DNA of 64,000 bases from Colicola sp016286205 (GTDB taxonomy: Bacteria; Bacteroidota; Bacteroidia; Bacteroidales; Paludibacteraceae): the NCBI GenBank assembly GCA_016286205.1, contig JAEESF010000009.1, positions 38,409-102,408 on the forward strand, read 5' to 3'. The notes beneath the pieces are model-generated. The model was not told where the DNA came from, did not search any database, and worked only from the letters and a program-made list of their open reading frames with translations. Position numbers and translations under genes: made by a program. This document shows positions 1 through 8,730 of the stretch, in pieces (the first letter of the stretch is position 1; the number at the start of each line of letters is the position of its first letter).

Positions 1-1423
1 CCTGTGTGTTGCAAGCCAGTTGATCGTATCCAATGAACTCCGTATCCCCTTCGCGAAGCACGGTCCAGTCTCCTAAATCTTGCTTATTCGCAGAACGTCC
101 CATCTCTTTCTGATGCTCTAGGGCACGATTGTATTCCTCCTCATTGGTAGTGAAGCCATTCTCTCGGAGAATCAATTCGGTTAGATCCAACGGGAAGCCA
201 TATGTATCCTTTAATGTGAAGACATCCACACCGCTAATCTCTGTCTTGCCGGCTTTGCGTGCATCGTCCATGAGGCGGTCGAGCAGACCAATACCTTTAT
301 CCAAAGTGCGTAGGAAAGCCTCTTCCTCGCTCTTGATAACAGGAACAATTTGTGCTTGCTGCTTGGCCAATTCAGGATACGCATCGCCCATATCTGCAAT
401 GAGTTGCGGCACCAACTGATAGAGGAACGCAGAACGCATATTGAGGAACGTGTAGCCATAACGCACAGCACGGCGAAGAATACGACGAATGACGTAGCCT
501 GCTTTCTCATTAGAAGGCAATTGGCCATCAGTAATAGCAAAAGCGATAGTACGTATATGGTCGGCGATAACACGCATAGCAATATCGGTCTTCTCGTCCT
601 TGCCGTATTCGCAACCACAAATCTCGCCTATCTTGCGCAGCATTGGCTGGAATACATCTGTATCGTAGTTACTGGTCTTGCCTTGGATAGTACGAACGAG
701 ACGCTCAAAGCCCATACCCGTGTCAATCACTTTCTTTGCGAGCGGTTCCAACGAGCCATCTGCCTTGCGATTGAACTGCATGAAGACGATATTCCAAATC
801 TCTATAACCTGAGGGTGATCTTTGTTGACCAATTCGCGTCCTGGCACTTTAGCACGTTCCTCTGCAGAACGACTATCTACATGTATTTCCGAACACGGAC
901 CACAAGGACCTGTATCGCCCATTTCCCAGAAATTATCGTGCTTGTTGCCGTTCAGTATATGGTCAGCAGGCAGATGCTTGGCCCAAATAGATGCGGCCTC
1001 ATTGTCGCGTTCCAGGCCCTCCTCCTTTGAGCCCTCAAATACAGTAGCATAGAGATTAGAAGGATCTATCTTGAGCACATCAACTATATATTCCCAAGCA
1101 AAATCAATAGCCTCTTGTTTGAAATAATCGCCAAACGACCAGTTGCCGAGCATCTCGAACATCGTGTGGTGATAGGTATCATGACCCACTTCCTCCAGAT
1201 CATTGTGTTTGCCGCTTACGCGCAGACATTTCTGACTATCGGCTACACGGGGATATTTGATGGGATCGTTGCCTAGAATGATTCCCTTCCATGGATTCAT
1301 GCCGGCATTGGTAAACATGAGTGTTGGGTCATCTTTGATGACCATCGGAGCCGAAGGGACTACCTGATGACCCTTCGATGCCATAAAGTCCAAAAAGGAC
1401 TGACGAATTTCTTTACTTGTCAT
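1..1423 (-). CDS. alaS: alanyl-tRNA synthetase, N-terminal part (runs off left edge)
   Basis: Charges tRNA-Ala in the cytoplasm. The 474 codons present begin MTSKEIRQSFLDFMASKGH, the typical AlaRS start, followed by class II catalytic-core motifs such as MFTNAGMNPWK, HNDLEEVGHDTYHHTMFEMLG and NWSFGDYFKQEA. The frame stays open to base 1 (last residues read FIGYDQLACNTQ), so the editing and C-Ala domains lie outside the window. The start codon lies inside the end of pdxA (11-base overlap), so it is translated as the last gene of the nitroreductase-pdxA-alaS operon. Identification is secure. Confidence 0.96.
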   Translation of the reverse strand, partial: MTSKEIRQSFLDFMASKGHQVVPSAPMVIKDDPTLMFTNAGMNPWKGIILGNDPIKYPRVADSQKCLRVSGKHNDLEEVGHDTYHHTMFEMLGNWSFGDYFKQEAIDFAWEYIVDVLKIDPSNLYATVFEGSKEEGLERDNEAASIWAKHLPADHILNGNKHDNFWEMGDTGPCGPCSEIHVDSRSAEERAKVPGRELVNKDHPQVIEIWNIVFMQFNRKADGSLEPLAKKVIDTGMGFERLVRTIQGKTSNYDTDVFQPMLRKIGEICGCEYGKDEKTDIAMRVIADHIRTIAFAITDGQLPSNEKAGYVIRRILRRAVRYGYTFLNMRSAFLYQLVPQLIADMGDAYPELAKQQAQIVPVIKSEEEAFLRTLDKGIGLLDRLMDDARKAGKTEISGVDVFTLKDTYGFPLDLTELILRENGFTTNEEEYNRALEHQKEMGRSANKQDLGDWTVLREGDTEFIGYDQLACNTQ

Positions 1424-2543
1424 TATCGTTTGTTGTATTAGTCTCTGTTTGCTGATTGTTGAACCGGTTGCCTCCAGTAGTAGTCTTAAAGTCTATAAAT
1501 TCGCGGCGCGGACGTCCCTCTTTGTCCTCTCGCTCGATGAAGGGCAATGGATTAGCACGCAGTTTGTCGTATTCTGCGCGTGTACGCAAAACGTCTAAAG
1601 CCATATAGAGCGCGTTGCGCATGCTTGACCAGTCGGCCTGGTCCTTGCCTGCGATGTCGTAACCTGTACCATGGTCAGGCGAAGTGCGAACGATGCTGAG
1701 ACCTGCGGTATAGTTAACGCCCGACATATCCAGTGTCTTGAATGGTGCCAATCCCTGGTCGTGGTACATAGCCAGAACAGCATCGAAATGGGCGTAGTGA
1801 CCCGAACCAAAGAAACCGTCGGAGGCGTATGGACCGAAAGCCCAGATGCCCTGCTCGTTAGCTTTCTTGATGGCAGGAATAATGATCTCCTGTTCTTCTT
1901 TGCCCAGCAGGCCTGCATCACCCGCGTGCGGATTGAGAGCCAAGACAGCAATGCGCGGTTTCTCGAGAGCGAAGTCGCGTTTGAGTGAATCGTTTAGTAG
2001 TTTCAACTTTGCCAAGATGCGCTCTTCGGTTATCTGGCCGGGTATATCAGCAATGGCGACGTGATTGCAAACTAGTGCCACACGCAGATTACCGCTACAG
2101 AGCATCATCAGCGAGTCCGGTCCAAACTGTTCTGCCAGATATTCGGTATGTCCGCCTTTCAGCGCCTCTTTGTTAAGCGGAGCTGTCAGCAGGGCTTGTG
2201 CCTTGCCTTCTTTCAGGTCGCGGCACGCACGATCGAGCGCAGCCTTAGCCGCCTTGTTGGCATCCGGGGAAGGAGTTCCGAACTGAACAGGAAGATCGTC
2301 TGTGTAACAGGTAACCATGTTCAGTCGGCCATCCTTAGCCTGCGATGCATCGTCTATCTGATTCCACTGGATATTGCGGTGATCTTCGTCCAAGGTCTGG
2401 ATATGATGTTTTGCCACCACAGCATTGCCATAGATAACAGGGCGACAAATCTCGAAGATATGGCTCTCGAGCAATGCCTTGATGATGATTTCGTATCCTA
2501 CACCGTTGGTATCACCGGCCGTTATTGCGATTATAGGTTTCAT
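1413..2543 (-). CDS. pdxA: 4-hydroxythreonine-4-phosphate dehydrogenase
   Basis: Oxidises 4-phosphohydroxy-L-threonine in DXP-dependent pyridoxal phosphate synthesis. The 376-aa protein starts MKPIIAITAGDTNGVGYEI, the family start, and keeps the metal/substrate histidine regions (GHTEYLAEQ, ALNPHAGDAG, MYHDQGLAPFK) and the SPDHGTGYDIAGK motif. The C-terminal 40 residues are low-complexity and Asn/Thr-rich (QQTETNTTNDNDK) beyond the usual family end. The start overlaps the nitroreductase 3' end by 32 bases and the stop overlaps the alaS start, so translational coupling is likely. Confidence 0.95.
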   Translation of the reverse strand: MKPIIAITAGDTNGVGYEIIIKALLESHIFEICRPVIYGNAVVAKHHIQTLDEDHRNIQWNQIDDASQAKDGRLNMVTCYTDDLPVQFGTPSPDANKAAKAALDRACRDLKEGKAQALLTAPLNKEALKGGHTEYLAEQFGPDSLMMLCSGNLRVALVCNHVAIADIPGQITEERILAKLKLLNDSLKRDFALEKPRIAVLALNPHAGDAGLLGKEEQEIIIPAIKKANEQGIWAFGPYASDGFFGSGHYAHFDAVLAMYHDQGLAPFKTLDMSGVNYTAGLSIVRTSPDHGTGYDIAGKDQADWSSMRNALYMALDVLRTRAEYDKLRANPLPFIEREDKEGRPRREFIDFKTTTGGNRFNNQQTETNTTNDNDK

Positions 2544-3042
2544 TGTGTATCTTTTCGTATTTGAGTTTGTCTAAGTCGTAGTTCTTGCGCTCCTCATCCT
2601 TGTAGCCAAGCGAGATGATGCAGAGTACAGTGCGGTCATCAGGAATAGCGCAAAGTTCTTTTATTAAGTCTTCCGAAGCCTCGCGGCAATATACCTGACA
2701 CCAACAGGCTCCAAGTCCTTGTTCCTCAGCGGCCAAGAGTATATGCTCGGCTGCGATAGCCCCGTCCGCCATCCATACATCGGTAAGCGAGGTATCCAGG
2801 GCGATGACGATAGCGGCCATGGCCGTATCGAACATGCCACTTCCGTAGGTGCGGCAAGCCGCCATGGCACGGAGTTTCTCGACATCACGCACCACGATGA
2901 ATTCCCAAGGACAGGTGCGATGACCGGATGGAGCCATCAGCGCGCAGCGCAACAGATAATCTATTTTTTCCTGCTCTACAGGACGGTCGGTATACTTGCG
3001 AATTGACCGCCTGTGTTGGCATAATTCTAAGAAAGAGCCCAT
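2512..3042 (-). CDS. nitroreductase family protein
   Basis: FMN-dependent NAD(P)H oxidoreductase of the nitroreductase superfamily, 176 aa. Start chosen at MGSFLELCQHRRSIRKY because the FMN-binding RRSIRKY motif sits at residues 11-17 as usual; the longer in-frame extension would run through the promoter. APSGHRTCPWEFIVV and the GLGACWCQVY segment are also family-typical. Its substrate cannot be read from the sequence. First gene of the operon with pdxA and alaS, with a consensus promoter directly upstream. Confidence 0.88.
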   Translation of the reverse strand: MGSFLELCQHRRSIRKYTDRPVEQEKIDYLLRCALMAPSGHRTCPWEFIVVRDVEKLRAMAACRTYGSGMFDTAMAAIVIALDTSLTDVWMADGAIAAEHILLAAEEQGLGACWCQVYCREASEDLIKELCAIPDDRTVLCIISLGYKDEERKNYDLDKLKYEKIHNETYNRNNGR

Positions 3043-3061
3043 ATTATTCCAATTTAGCGTG

Positions 3062-3092
3062 CAAAGGTACAAATAATTTTTCATATACGCAA
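3062..3092 (-). promoter_or_regulatory. promoter for nitroreductase-pdxA-alaS
   Basis: On the minus strand TACCTTTG (bases 3069-3062) is preceded about 20 bases upstream by TTGCGTATAT, the Bacteroidetes -7 and extended -33 pattern that recurs through this window. An AT-only hairpin (ACTTTTTT-cctg-AAAAAAGT, about 3123-3142) lies between it and the divergent prsW promoter. Confidence 0.7.
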
Positions 3093-3184
3093 GCGCGCAC
3101 GCACATTTTTGCAAAAAAGTGACTTTTTTCCTGAAAAAAGTGAGAATATGGAAGGCATGGCATCGAAATTTCGAATAATATTTG

Positions 3185-3192
3185 TATCTTTG
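3185..3192 (+). promoter_or_regulatory. -7 box for the PrsW-like gene
   Basis: TATCTTTG fits TAnnTTTG and lies 29 bases before the ATG of the PrsW-like gene. The -33 region is a poor match, so only the -7 element is marked. Confidence 0.5.
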
Positions 3193-3220
3193 CGGCGATA
3201 ATGTGTAATTAAGGAAAAGT

Positions 3221-3916
3221 ATGTATTGGATGCTGATTGCGGCTCTGTTGCCCGCTATTTTGCTTGGTCTGTATATTTGGCGAAAAGATCCGATTCCAGA
3301 GCCTGTGCGTTGGCTATTTCGTGCGGCATTGGCGGGTGTACTGATTAGTATTCCTGTGGCTTTTGCCGAATATTCGATAGCAGGACTGATCTTCCCAAGT
3401 GGCAAACCTACGACCCTATTTGGGACGACTATTCAGGCTTTTCTGGTAGCCGCTACACCCGAGGAGTGTGCCAAACTGTTGGCGCTATGGCTTATCTTGC
3501 GCAGAAATCCTCATTTTGACGAGCATTTTGATGGCATCACTTATGCGGTGTTCGTTGGTTTGGGTTTTGCTGCCATAGAGAATGTGGGCTACGTATTGAC
3601 GAGTGGCGACGGATGGGTTACGGTGGCTGCTATGCGTGCTCTGCTGGCCGTTCCCGGGCATTATGCCTTTGCCATTCTGATGGGTTATTACTACACCAAA
3701 TATCATTTTGTGGAGCATACGGCTTGGAATGGCGCGAAAGTGATTTTGATGCCTATTTTGGCGCATGGAGTCTATGATGCATTGGCCATGACCGGTTCTG
3801 TGGATCCTATGGTAGGCGGTGTTTGTTTCTTCGTGCTCATCTGGTTCTGCATCAAACTGCAGCGCGCCGCTTACCGCAAAGTCAAAGCCTTGGCTACTGA
3901 TTCGCAATTATTATAA
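3221..3916 (+). CDS. PrsW-family intramembrane metalloprotease
   Basis: Predicted multi-pass membrane protease (231 aa). The family signature motifs are visible: TPEECAK at residues 79-85 (Glu-Glu-x-x-Lys), FAAIENVGY at 116-124 and later histidines in VPGHYAFA and LAHGVYDA, with seven or so hydrophobic segments. In Bacillus, PrsW cleaves an anti-sigma factor; here there is no anti-sigma gene beside it, so the substrate is unknown. Own promoter at 3185-3192; followed by the duplicated intergenic element at 3939. Confidence 0.88.
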   Translation: MYWMLIAALLPAILLGLYIWRKDPIPEPVRWLFRAALAGVLISIPVAFAEYSIAGLIFPSGKPTTLFGTTIQAFLVAATPEECAKLLALWLILRRNPHFDEHFDGITYAVFVGLGFAAIENVGYVLTSGDGWVTVAAMRALLAVPGHYAFAILMGYYYTKYHFVEHTAWNGAKVILMPILAHGVYDALAMTGSVDPMVGGVCFFVLIWFCIKLQRAAYRKVKALATDSQLL

Positions 3917-3938
3917 AAATCAAAACTACAAAAAGATA

Positions 3939-4147
3939 GTGCGCTCGATAATGTCTCGTGAACGTCTCGAGCACTCCAGGTAATTGTCTCGTGATTGTCT
4001 CGTGATTGTCTCGGTAGTAAATCGGGTATATATACATAGTATATATAAATATGCAGTTTTTGACAAGGCATTTTTATGCAGAAAACTTGATTTTTTATGT
4101 TTTCCACATAAAAACTTGCATATGTCAAAAAAAAGCAGTACTTTTGC
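3939..4147 (+). repeat. duplicated intergenic element, copy 1 (11-bp tandem array plus promoter)
   Basis: About 209 bp, nearly identical to 37671-37886. It holds six 11-bp units in register (3953-4018; core GTCTCGTGATT, variants GTCTCGTGAAC and GTCTCGAGCAC), then a TATATA-rich stretch, a hairpin TTTTTATGT-tttcc-ACATAAAAA region, and ends with a complete promoter. Copy 2 has one extra unit. The two copies precede unrelated genes. Confidence 0.9.
4115..4146 (+). promoter_or_regulatory. promoter for the outer-membrane protein/valS
   Basis: TTGCATATGTC (from 4116) then TACTTTTG at 4139-4146, 20 bases apart. The predicted transcript start lies about 10 bases before the ATG at 4162, which rules out the longer in-frame start at 4051. 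Confidence 0.75.
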
Positions 4148-4161
4148 GCCCGATTTTTGGT

Positions 4162-5046
4162 ATGCGCACGCAGAAAACGACACATAAGCGTTTGATTTAT
4201 ATCCTAATAGGCCTATTGTTCATGCCTGTTACGGTTTCAGCGGAGCATCGCACGTTGCATGCAGAGGCCGATCGGCCCGGAATGGGTACAGGAACCAACG
4301 TGTTAGGTTTTGGCATTTTCCAATGGGAAACGGGATTTGAGGTGATGCATATACCGGGTACTCATGTGTTGACCTTGCCAACTACCCTTTTCCGTTTCGG
4401 ATTGCACGAACGTGCGGAGTTGCGTTTGGAATACACCGGAGGCTTAGCACTCCTCGACCATCCAGACAGCGATCCGCAGACTGCTGACGATGGTTTTTAC
4501 TACACAGAGCCGTTGAGTATAGGTTCCAAGTTGATGTTATGGCCGGGCTCTGACGAACAGCAGTTGCGGTGGCTTCCCCGCACAAGTTTAATGCTCAACG
4601 TCGGCATACCACTAACGAGTCAAGCAGCGGAAAGGATGCCTGTTTCCGGATGTGCGGACCTGCTCTTTGAGAATGATATCACGGACTGGCTGACCGCCGA
4701 GTATGAGTTCGGCACCCACTGGCGCGAATGGGCACCAATGCCGGATTTCTTCGTGGCTTTCGGCCTTGATTTCGAAATCACGGACAAGTTAGGGGTCTTT
4801 GTTGAGAACTATGACTATTTCGACTGCGATGTCAATGCCGCTTTGTTCGGGCACTCCACGGCATACGACGTGAATATCGATTTCGGCGTGACATACTCGC
4901 CCGTACCTCGCGTACAATTGGACGCGTATGCCGGATTCAACTGCTATCACTCCCTGCCTGAACTGTGCGGTCCGAAGAACAACTGTTACTGCGGTTTCGG
5001 CGTGACATGGCTTTATTACTCAAAACAACACGATAGTCGCAAATAA
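4162..5046 (+). CDS. outer-membrane transporter-like beta-barrel (phenol MetA pathway family)
   Basis: 294-aa exported protein. An N-terminal basic stretch and hydrophobic segment (LIYILIGLLFMPVTVSA) form a signal peptide, followed by EADRPGMGTGTNVLGFGIFQ, the start typical of the Phenol_MetA_deg/transporter beta-barrel family (PF13557). The remainder has alternating beta-strand patterning (GIFQWETGFEV, AELRLEYTG). Start set at 4162 because the promoter lies inside the upstream extension. The stop is 15 bases before valS, so the two are likely co-transcribed. Substrate unknown. Confidence 0.72.
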   Translation: MRTQKTTHKRLIYILIGLLFMPVTVSAEHRTLHAEADRPGMGTGTNVLGFGIFQWETGFEVMHIPGTHVLTLPTTLFRFGLHERAELRLEYTGGLALLDHPDSDPQTADDGFYYTEPLSIGSKLMLWPGSDEQQLRWLPRTSLMLNVGIPLTSQAAERMPVSGCADLLFENDITDWLTAEYEFGTHWREWAPMPDFFVAFGLDFEITDKLGVFVENYDYFDCDVNAALFGHSTAYDVNIDFGVTYSPVPRVQLDAYAGFNCYHSLPELCGPKNNCYCGFGVTWLYYSKQHDSRK

Positions 5047-5061
5047 TAAATCACAACATAT

Positions 5062-7689
5062 ATGGAATCAAAGTATAATCCAACTGACATTGAGGCTCGT
5101 TGGTACCAGTATTGGCTGGACAACAAGCTGTTTCACAGTGAGCCAGATGGCCGCGAGCCATACACCATCGTCATTCCGCCACCCAATGTAACGGGCGTGC
5201 TCCACATGGGTCATGTGCTGAACGAGACAATACAAGATATACTCGTTCGTCGTGCGCGCCTGGAAGGCAAGAATGCGTGTTGGGTGCCCGGTACTGACCA
5301 TGCGTCGATAGCTACTGAGGCCAAAGTCATCAAACGACTGAAAGAGCAAGGTATCAACAAGTCGGACCTAACACGTGAGCAGTTTTTGAAACATGCATGG
5401 GACTGGACCGATGAGCACGGAGGCATCATCCTGAAGCAACTTCGCAAACTGGGCTGTTCGTGCGACTGGGATCGTACGGCCTTCACCATGGATGAGACAC
5501 GTAGCAAAGCGGTCATCAAAGTGTTCTGTGACCTCTATCGCAAAGGCCTGATTTACCGCGGTTTGCGTATGGTAAACTGGGATCCGGAGCGTCAGACAGC
5601 ACTGTCGGACGAAGAGGTGATCTATCACGATGAGCACTCGAAATTCTACTACCTGCGTTACGCAGTAGTAGAGGAGCCCGGCAAATACGCCATTGTAGCC
5701 ACCACGCGTCCGGAGACTATCTTCGGTGATATAGCCGTTTGTATCAACCCTAAAGAGGAGAAAAACCAATGGCTGAAAGGTAAACATGTGATCGTGCCGG
5801 GCGTGGGACGCGAGATTCCTATTATCGAGGACCGCTACGTAGAGATTGGCTTCGGTACAGGATGTCTGAAAGTGACGCCCGCACACGACGTGAACGACTA
5901 TGCGTTAGGCCAGAAATACAACCTGAAGACCATAGATATCTTCACTCCGGATGCCCATCTGAACATGGACACGATGGAACCGGAACTGCAAGCCAATGTG
6001 CGCAAATATCATGGTATGGACCGCTTCGACTGCCGCAAGCAGATTGTGGAAGATCTGAAGGAACTGGGACTGGTAGAGAAGATTGAGGACTACGACAACA
6101 AAGTGGGTTATTCGGAGCGCACAAATGTGCCTATCGAGCCACGCCTAAGTCTGCAATGGTTCATTCGCATGAAGCATTTTGCAGATATTGCTCTGCCGCC
6201 TGTGATGAACGACGATATCGTCTTCTATCCCACGAAATACAAAAACACCTACCGCAACTGGCTGGAGAACATCAAAGACTGGTGTATCAGTCGTCAACTT
6301 TGGTGGGGACACCGTATTCCTGCTTACTACGATGCCGATATTCTGGCACAGACAGGTTTGGAAGATTATCCTGCCGATAAGATCATTGTCTCGGAGACCG
6401 CTCCGGAAGGCAATTACGTGCAAGATGAAGGTGCTCTGGATACGTGGTTCAGCAGTTGGCTTTGGCCTATCAGTTTGTTCGATGGAATCGAGAAACCGAA
6501 CAACAAAGAGATCAACTACTACTACCCCACCGCAGACCTGGTAACAGGCCCGGATATCATCTTCTTCTGGGTAGCACGTATGATCATGGCGGGCTATGAA
6601 TACGTAGGCAAGATGCCATTTAAGCACGTCTATTTTACAGGTATTGTGCGCGACAAACTGGGACGTAAAATGAGTAAATCGCTCGGTAACAGTCCTGATC
6701 CACTGGATCTGATTGAGCGCTACGGAGCTGATGGCGTGCGTATGGGTATTCTGCTCTCTGCGCCGGCCGGTAACGACATCCTGTATGATGATTCGCTGTG
6801 CGAGCAAGGACGTAACTTCTGCAATAAGATATGGAACTGCTTCCGTATGGTGAAAGGGCTAGAGGTTACAGGCGAGAAGCGAGAGGATAACAGCAAAGCT
6901 GTTAAATGGTTCGATGCGATGCTGAAACATACAGAGGCAGAGATAGCCGATCTCTTCAGCAAATATCGTCTGAGCGAGGCACTAATGGCTATCTACAAAC
7001 TCTATTGCGATGAGTTCAGCGGATGGTATCTGGAGATGATCAAACCTGCTTACGGACAACCGATCGACTGCGAGACATACGAGGCTACGCTCGGTTTCTT
7101 CGATCGCCTGCTGCGCCTGCTCCACCCATTCATGCCGTTCATCACAGAGGAACTATGGCAGAATCTCTACGAGCGCAAAGAGGGCGAAAGCATAATGTTC
7201 GCTGCGCTCAATGATGCAAATGATGCGAATGATGAAATTCTCAAAGAAGTAGAAGAACTGAAACAGATAGTGGCAGGTGTGCGTAATGCACGCGCATCGA
7301 AGAATATACCTCCAAAGGAGGTACTGACTCTCTATTTCGACAAAGCAGAGCAATATGCTTACGCCGAACTGCTCAAGAAACTGGCTAATGTAACGGTTAG
7401 CGGTGAGGGGTTAGAGGCTAGCGGTAACGCAGCGAAATTCATCGTGGGCACCACCGAGTTTGCTATTCCGATGGACAAATTCATCAATGTGGATGAAGAA
7501 ATCAAGAAACTGGAAGCCGATCTGGCTCACCAACAGGGATTCCTTCGCGGCGTAATGGCCAAACTGAGCAACGAACGCTTTGTCCAGAATGCCAAACCGG
7601 AAATTGTGGCGCTAGAACAGAAAAAGAAGAGCGACGCGGAAACCCGTATCGCTGCTCTGGAAGAAGCCATCAAGGCGCTGAAGAAATAA
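5062..7689 (+). CDS. valS: valyl-tRNA synthetase
   Basis: Charges tRNA-Val. Full-length 875 aa with the class I HIGH-type motif in PPNVTGVLHMGH (residues 40-51), the KMSKS motif near 536-540, the CP1 editing insertion (ATTRPETIFGD) and the C-terminal coiled-coil arm (INVDEEIKKLEADLAHQQ onward). It follows the outer-membrane protein by 15 bases and ends at a clear hairpin terminator. Secure. Confidence 0.98.
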   Translation: MESKYNPTDIEARWYQYWLDNKLFHSEPDGREPYTIVIPPPNVTGVLHMGHVLNETIQDILVRRARLEGKNACWVPGTDHASIATEAKVIKRLKEQGINKSDLTREQFLKHAWDWTDEHGGIILKQLRKLGCSCDWDRTAFTMDETRSKAVIKVFCDLYRKGLIYRGLRMVNWDPERQTALSDEEVIYHDEHSKFYYLRYAVVEEPGKYAIVATTRPETIFGDIAVCINPKEEKNQWLKGKHVIVPGVGREIPIIEDRYVEIGFGTGCLKVTPAHDVNDYALGQKYNLKTIDIFTPDAHLNMDTMEPELQANVRKYHGMDRFDCRKQIVEDLKELGLVEKIEDYDNKVGYSERTNVPIEPRLSLQWFIRMKHFADIALPPVMNDDIVFYPTKYKNTYRNWLENIKDWCISRQLWWGHRIPAYYDADILAQTGLEDYPADKIIVSETAPEGNYVQDEGALDTWFSSWLWPISLFDGIEKPNNKEINYYYPTADLVTGPDIIFFWVARMIMAGYEYVGKMPFKHVYFTGIVRDKLGRKMSKSLGNSPDPLDLIERYGADGVRMGILLSAPAGNDILYDDSLCEQGRNFCNKIWNCFRMVKGLEVTGEKREDNSKAVKWFDAMLKHTEAEIADLFSKYRLSEALMAIYKLYCDEFSGWYLEMIKPAYGQPIDCETYEATLGFFDRLLRLLHPFMPFITEELWQNLYERKEGESIMFAALNDANDANDEILKEVEELKQIVAGVRNARASKNIPPKEVLTLYFDKAEQYAYAELLKKLANVTVSGEGLEASGNAAKFIVGTTEFAIPMDKFINVDEEIKKLEADLAHQQGFLRGVMAKLSNERFVQNAKPEIVALEQKKKSDAETRIAALEEAIKALKK

Positions 7690-7697
7690 CAACAAGA

Positions 7698-7723
7698 AAG
7701 CCCCGCACATGCGAGGCTTTTTT
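7698..7723 (+). terminator. valS terminator
   Basis: AAGCCCCGC-acat-GCGAGGCTT (7698-7719; one C/A mismatch) followed by TTTT. Confidence 0.8.
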
Positions 7724-7724
7724 G

Positions 7725-8015
7725 TTAGCGGCGAAGATGACGTTTGTCGAACTTAGCTTCCTTGCGGAAATCCCTCTGGAAGCGACATTTGTCCATTCTG
7801 GGATCCATGAAGCGTGGGTCGAAGCGGAAAGTACGCATAGCTTGCATCCTGCGCCATTCTACGCAACGAGGGCAATTGCATTGCTGGAATCGTATCTCTT
7901 TGCGGAAATCGCCTCTGCGTCCTCTAAACTCGCCTCGTCGGCCTTGTGCACTTGCGCTAACAGTAGCGCTCATTGTTGCGGCAACTAACAATGCCATAGT
8001 TAACATTCGTTTCAT
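7725..8015 (-). CDS. small basic secreted protein, unknown function
   Basis: 96 aa from the second in-frame Met (MKRMLTMALLVAATMSATV), which gives a clean signal peptide ending at SASA. The mature part is very rich in Arg/Lys/Phe/Asp (GRRGEFRGRRGDFRKE) with a CNCPRC cysteine cluster. No family recognised; basic repetitive periplasmic proteins of this size resemble Spy/CpxP-type or pilus-adjacent proteins only in length. TAACTTTG (8106-8099, minus) is a likely -7 box. Confidence 0.6.
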   Translation of the reverse strand: MKRMLTMALLVAATMSATVSASAQGRRGEFRGRRGDFRKEIRFQQCNCPRCVEWRRMQAMRTFRFDPRFMDPRMDKCRFQRDFRKEAKFDKRHLRR

Positions 8016-8098
8016 AACTGTTTGATTTTTAGTGGTTAATACCAAAAACTTAACCGCGACTCATCTCGCAGTTACTATCCCTCTTGCAACTATCGTGC

Positions 8099-8106
8099 CA
8101 AAGTTA
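8099..8106 (-). promoter_or_regulatory. -7 box for the small basic secreted protein
   Basis: TAACTTTG on the minus strand, 84 bases before the start at 8015. No good -33 element seen. Confidence 0.4.
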
Positions 8107-8118
8107 TGAAAGCCTATT

Positions 8119-8730
8119 CTAACGAATGAAATTCGTTCTTTGTCTTGGTTCTGCCTGAGGACGCTCTTCGGTTTTCATTCCACGCAGCATCCAAGCCATA
8201 TTACGAGCTAACGTACGCATGGTCTGCAGTCCCTCCAGATCTTGGGCGGCTTCGCCCGGCGCAGCGCCGTGAACGCTATTCCAGTATTGAGAAGGAACGA
8301 CCGGCATATTGTTGATAGTGAAATACTTATTCAGCCGGTCGAACGCACTACTTGCACCACCGCGACGACAAACGACTACCGAGGCAGCAGGACGATGCTG
8401 CATGAGCGATGAGGCGCTATAGAAGAGTCGGTCAAGCAATGCACAGAGACTACCATTAGCGCTACCATAATAAACCGGAGAACCAACAATGAGGCCATCT
8501 ATACCCTCTTGCAGAATAGCAAGCAAACGATCGTAGAGAGGGTCAGAGAAAACGCAACGACTTTTGGCTACACATGCAGCGCAGCCGATACATCCGCGTA
8601 CAGGCTGATTGCCTATCTCTATCGTAATAGTCTCAATGCCCTCTGCATCAAGCGTGCGGGCTACTTCGTTTAGTGCGATAGCAGTATTGCCATTGTGGCG
8701 AGGACTGCCGTTGATAAGAAGAACTCTCAT
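8119..8730 (-). CDS. flavodoxin-like / NADPH-dependent FMN reductase family protein
   Basis: 203-aa flavodoxin-fold protein. Phosphate-binding loop LLINGSPRHNGNT at the N-terminus, CIGCAAC cysteine cluster in the first third (as in iron-sulfur flavoprotein-like members), and GSPVYYGSANGSLCALLDR for the isoalloxazine side. Start at 8730 chosen because it forms an ATGA overlap with the GSCFA gene stop. Redox partner unknown. Confidence 0.82.
   Translation of the reverse strand: MRVLLINGSPRHNGNTAIALNEVARTLDAEGIETITIEIGNQPVRGCIGCAACVAKSRCVFSDPLYDRLLAILQEGIDGLIVGSPVYYGSANGSLCALLDRLFYSASSLMQHRPAASVVVCRRGGASSAFDRLNKYFTINNMPVVPSQYWNSVHGAAPGEAAQDLEGLQTMRTLARNMAWMLRGMKTEERPQAEPRQRTNFIR

Noticed and set aside
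350..1030. Long plus-strand open frame opposite alaS
   Set aside because: Lies wholly antisense to a highly conserved gene and has no family features; shadow frame.
3221..3916. PrsW-like gene as a full anti-sigma signalling locus
   Set aside because: No sigma or anti-sigma gene adjacent; only the protease is supported.
3953..4018. Short tandem array at 3953-4018 and 37683-37759 as a CRISPR
   Set aside because: Units of 11 bp are contiguous with no spacers and no cas genes nearby; they are simple tandem repeats.
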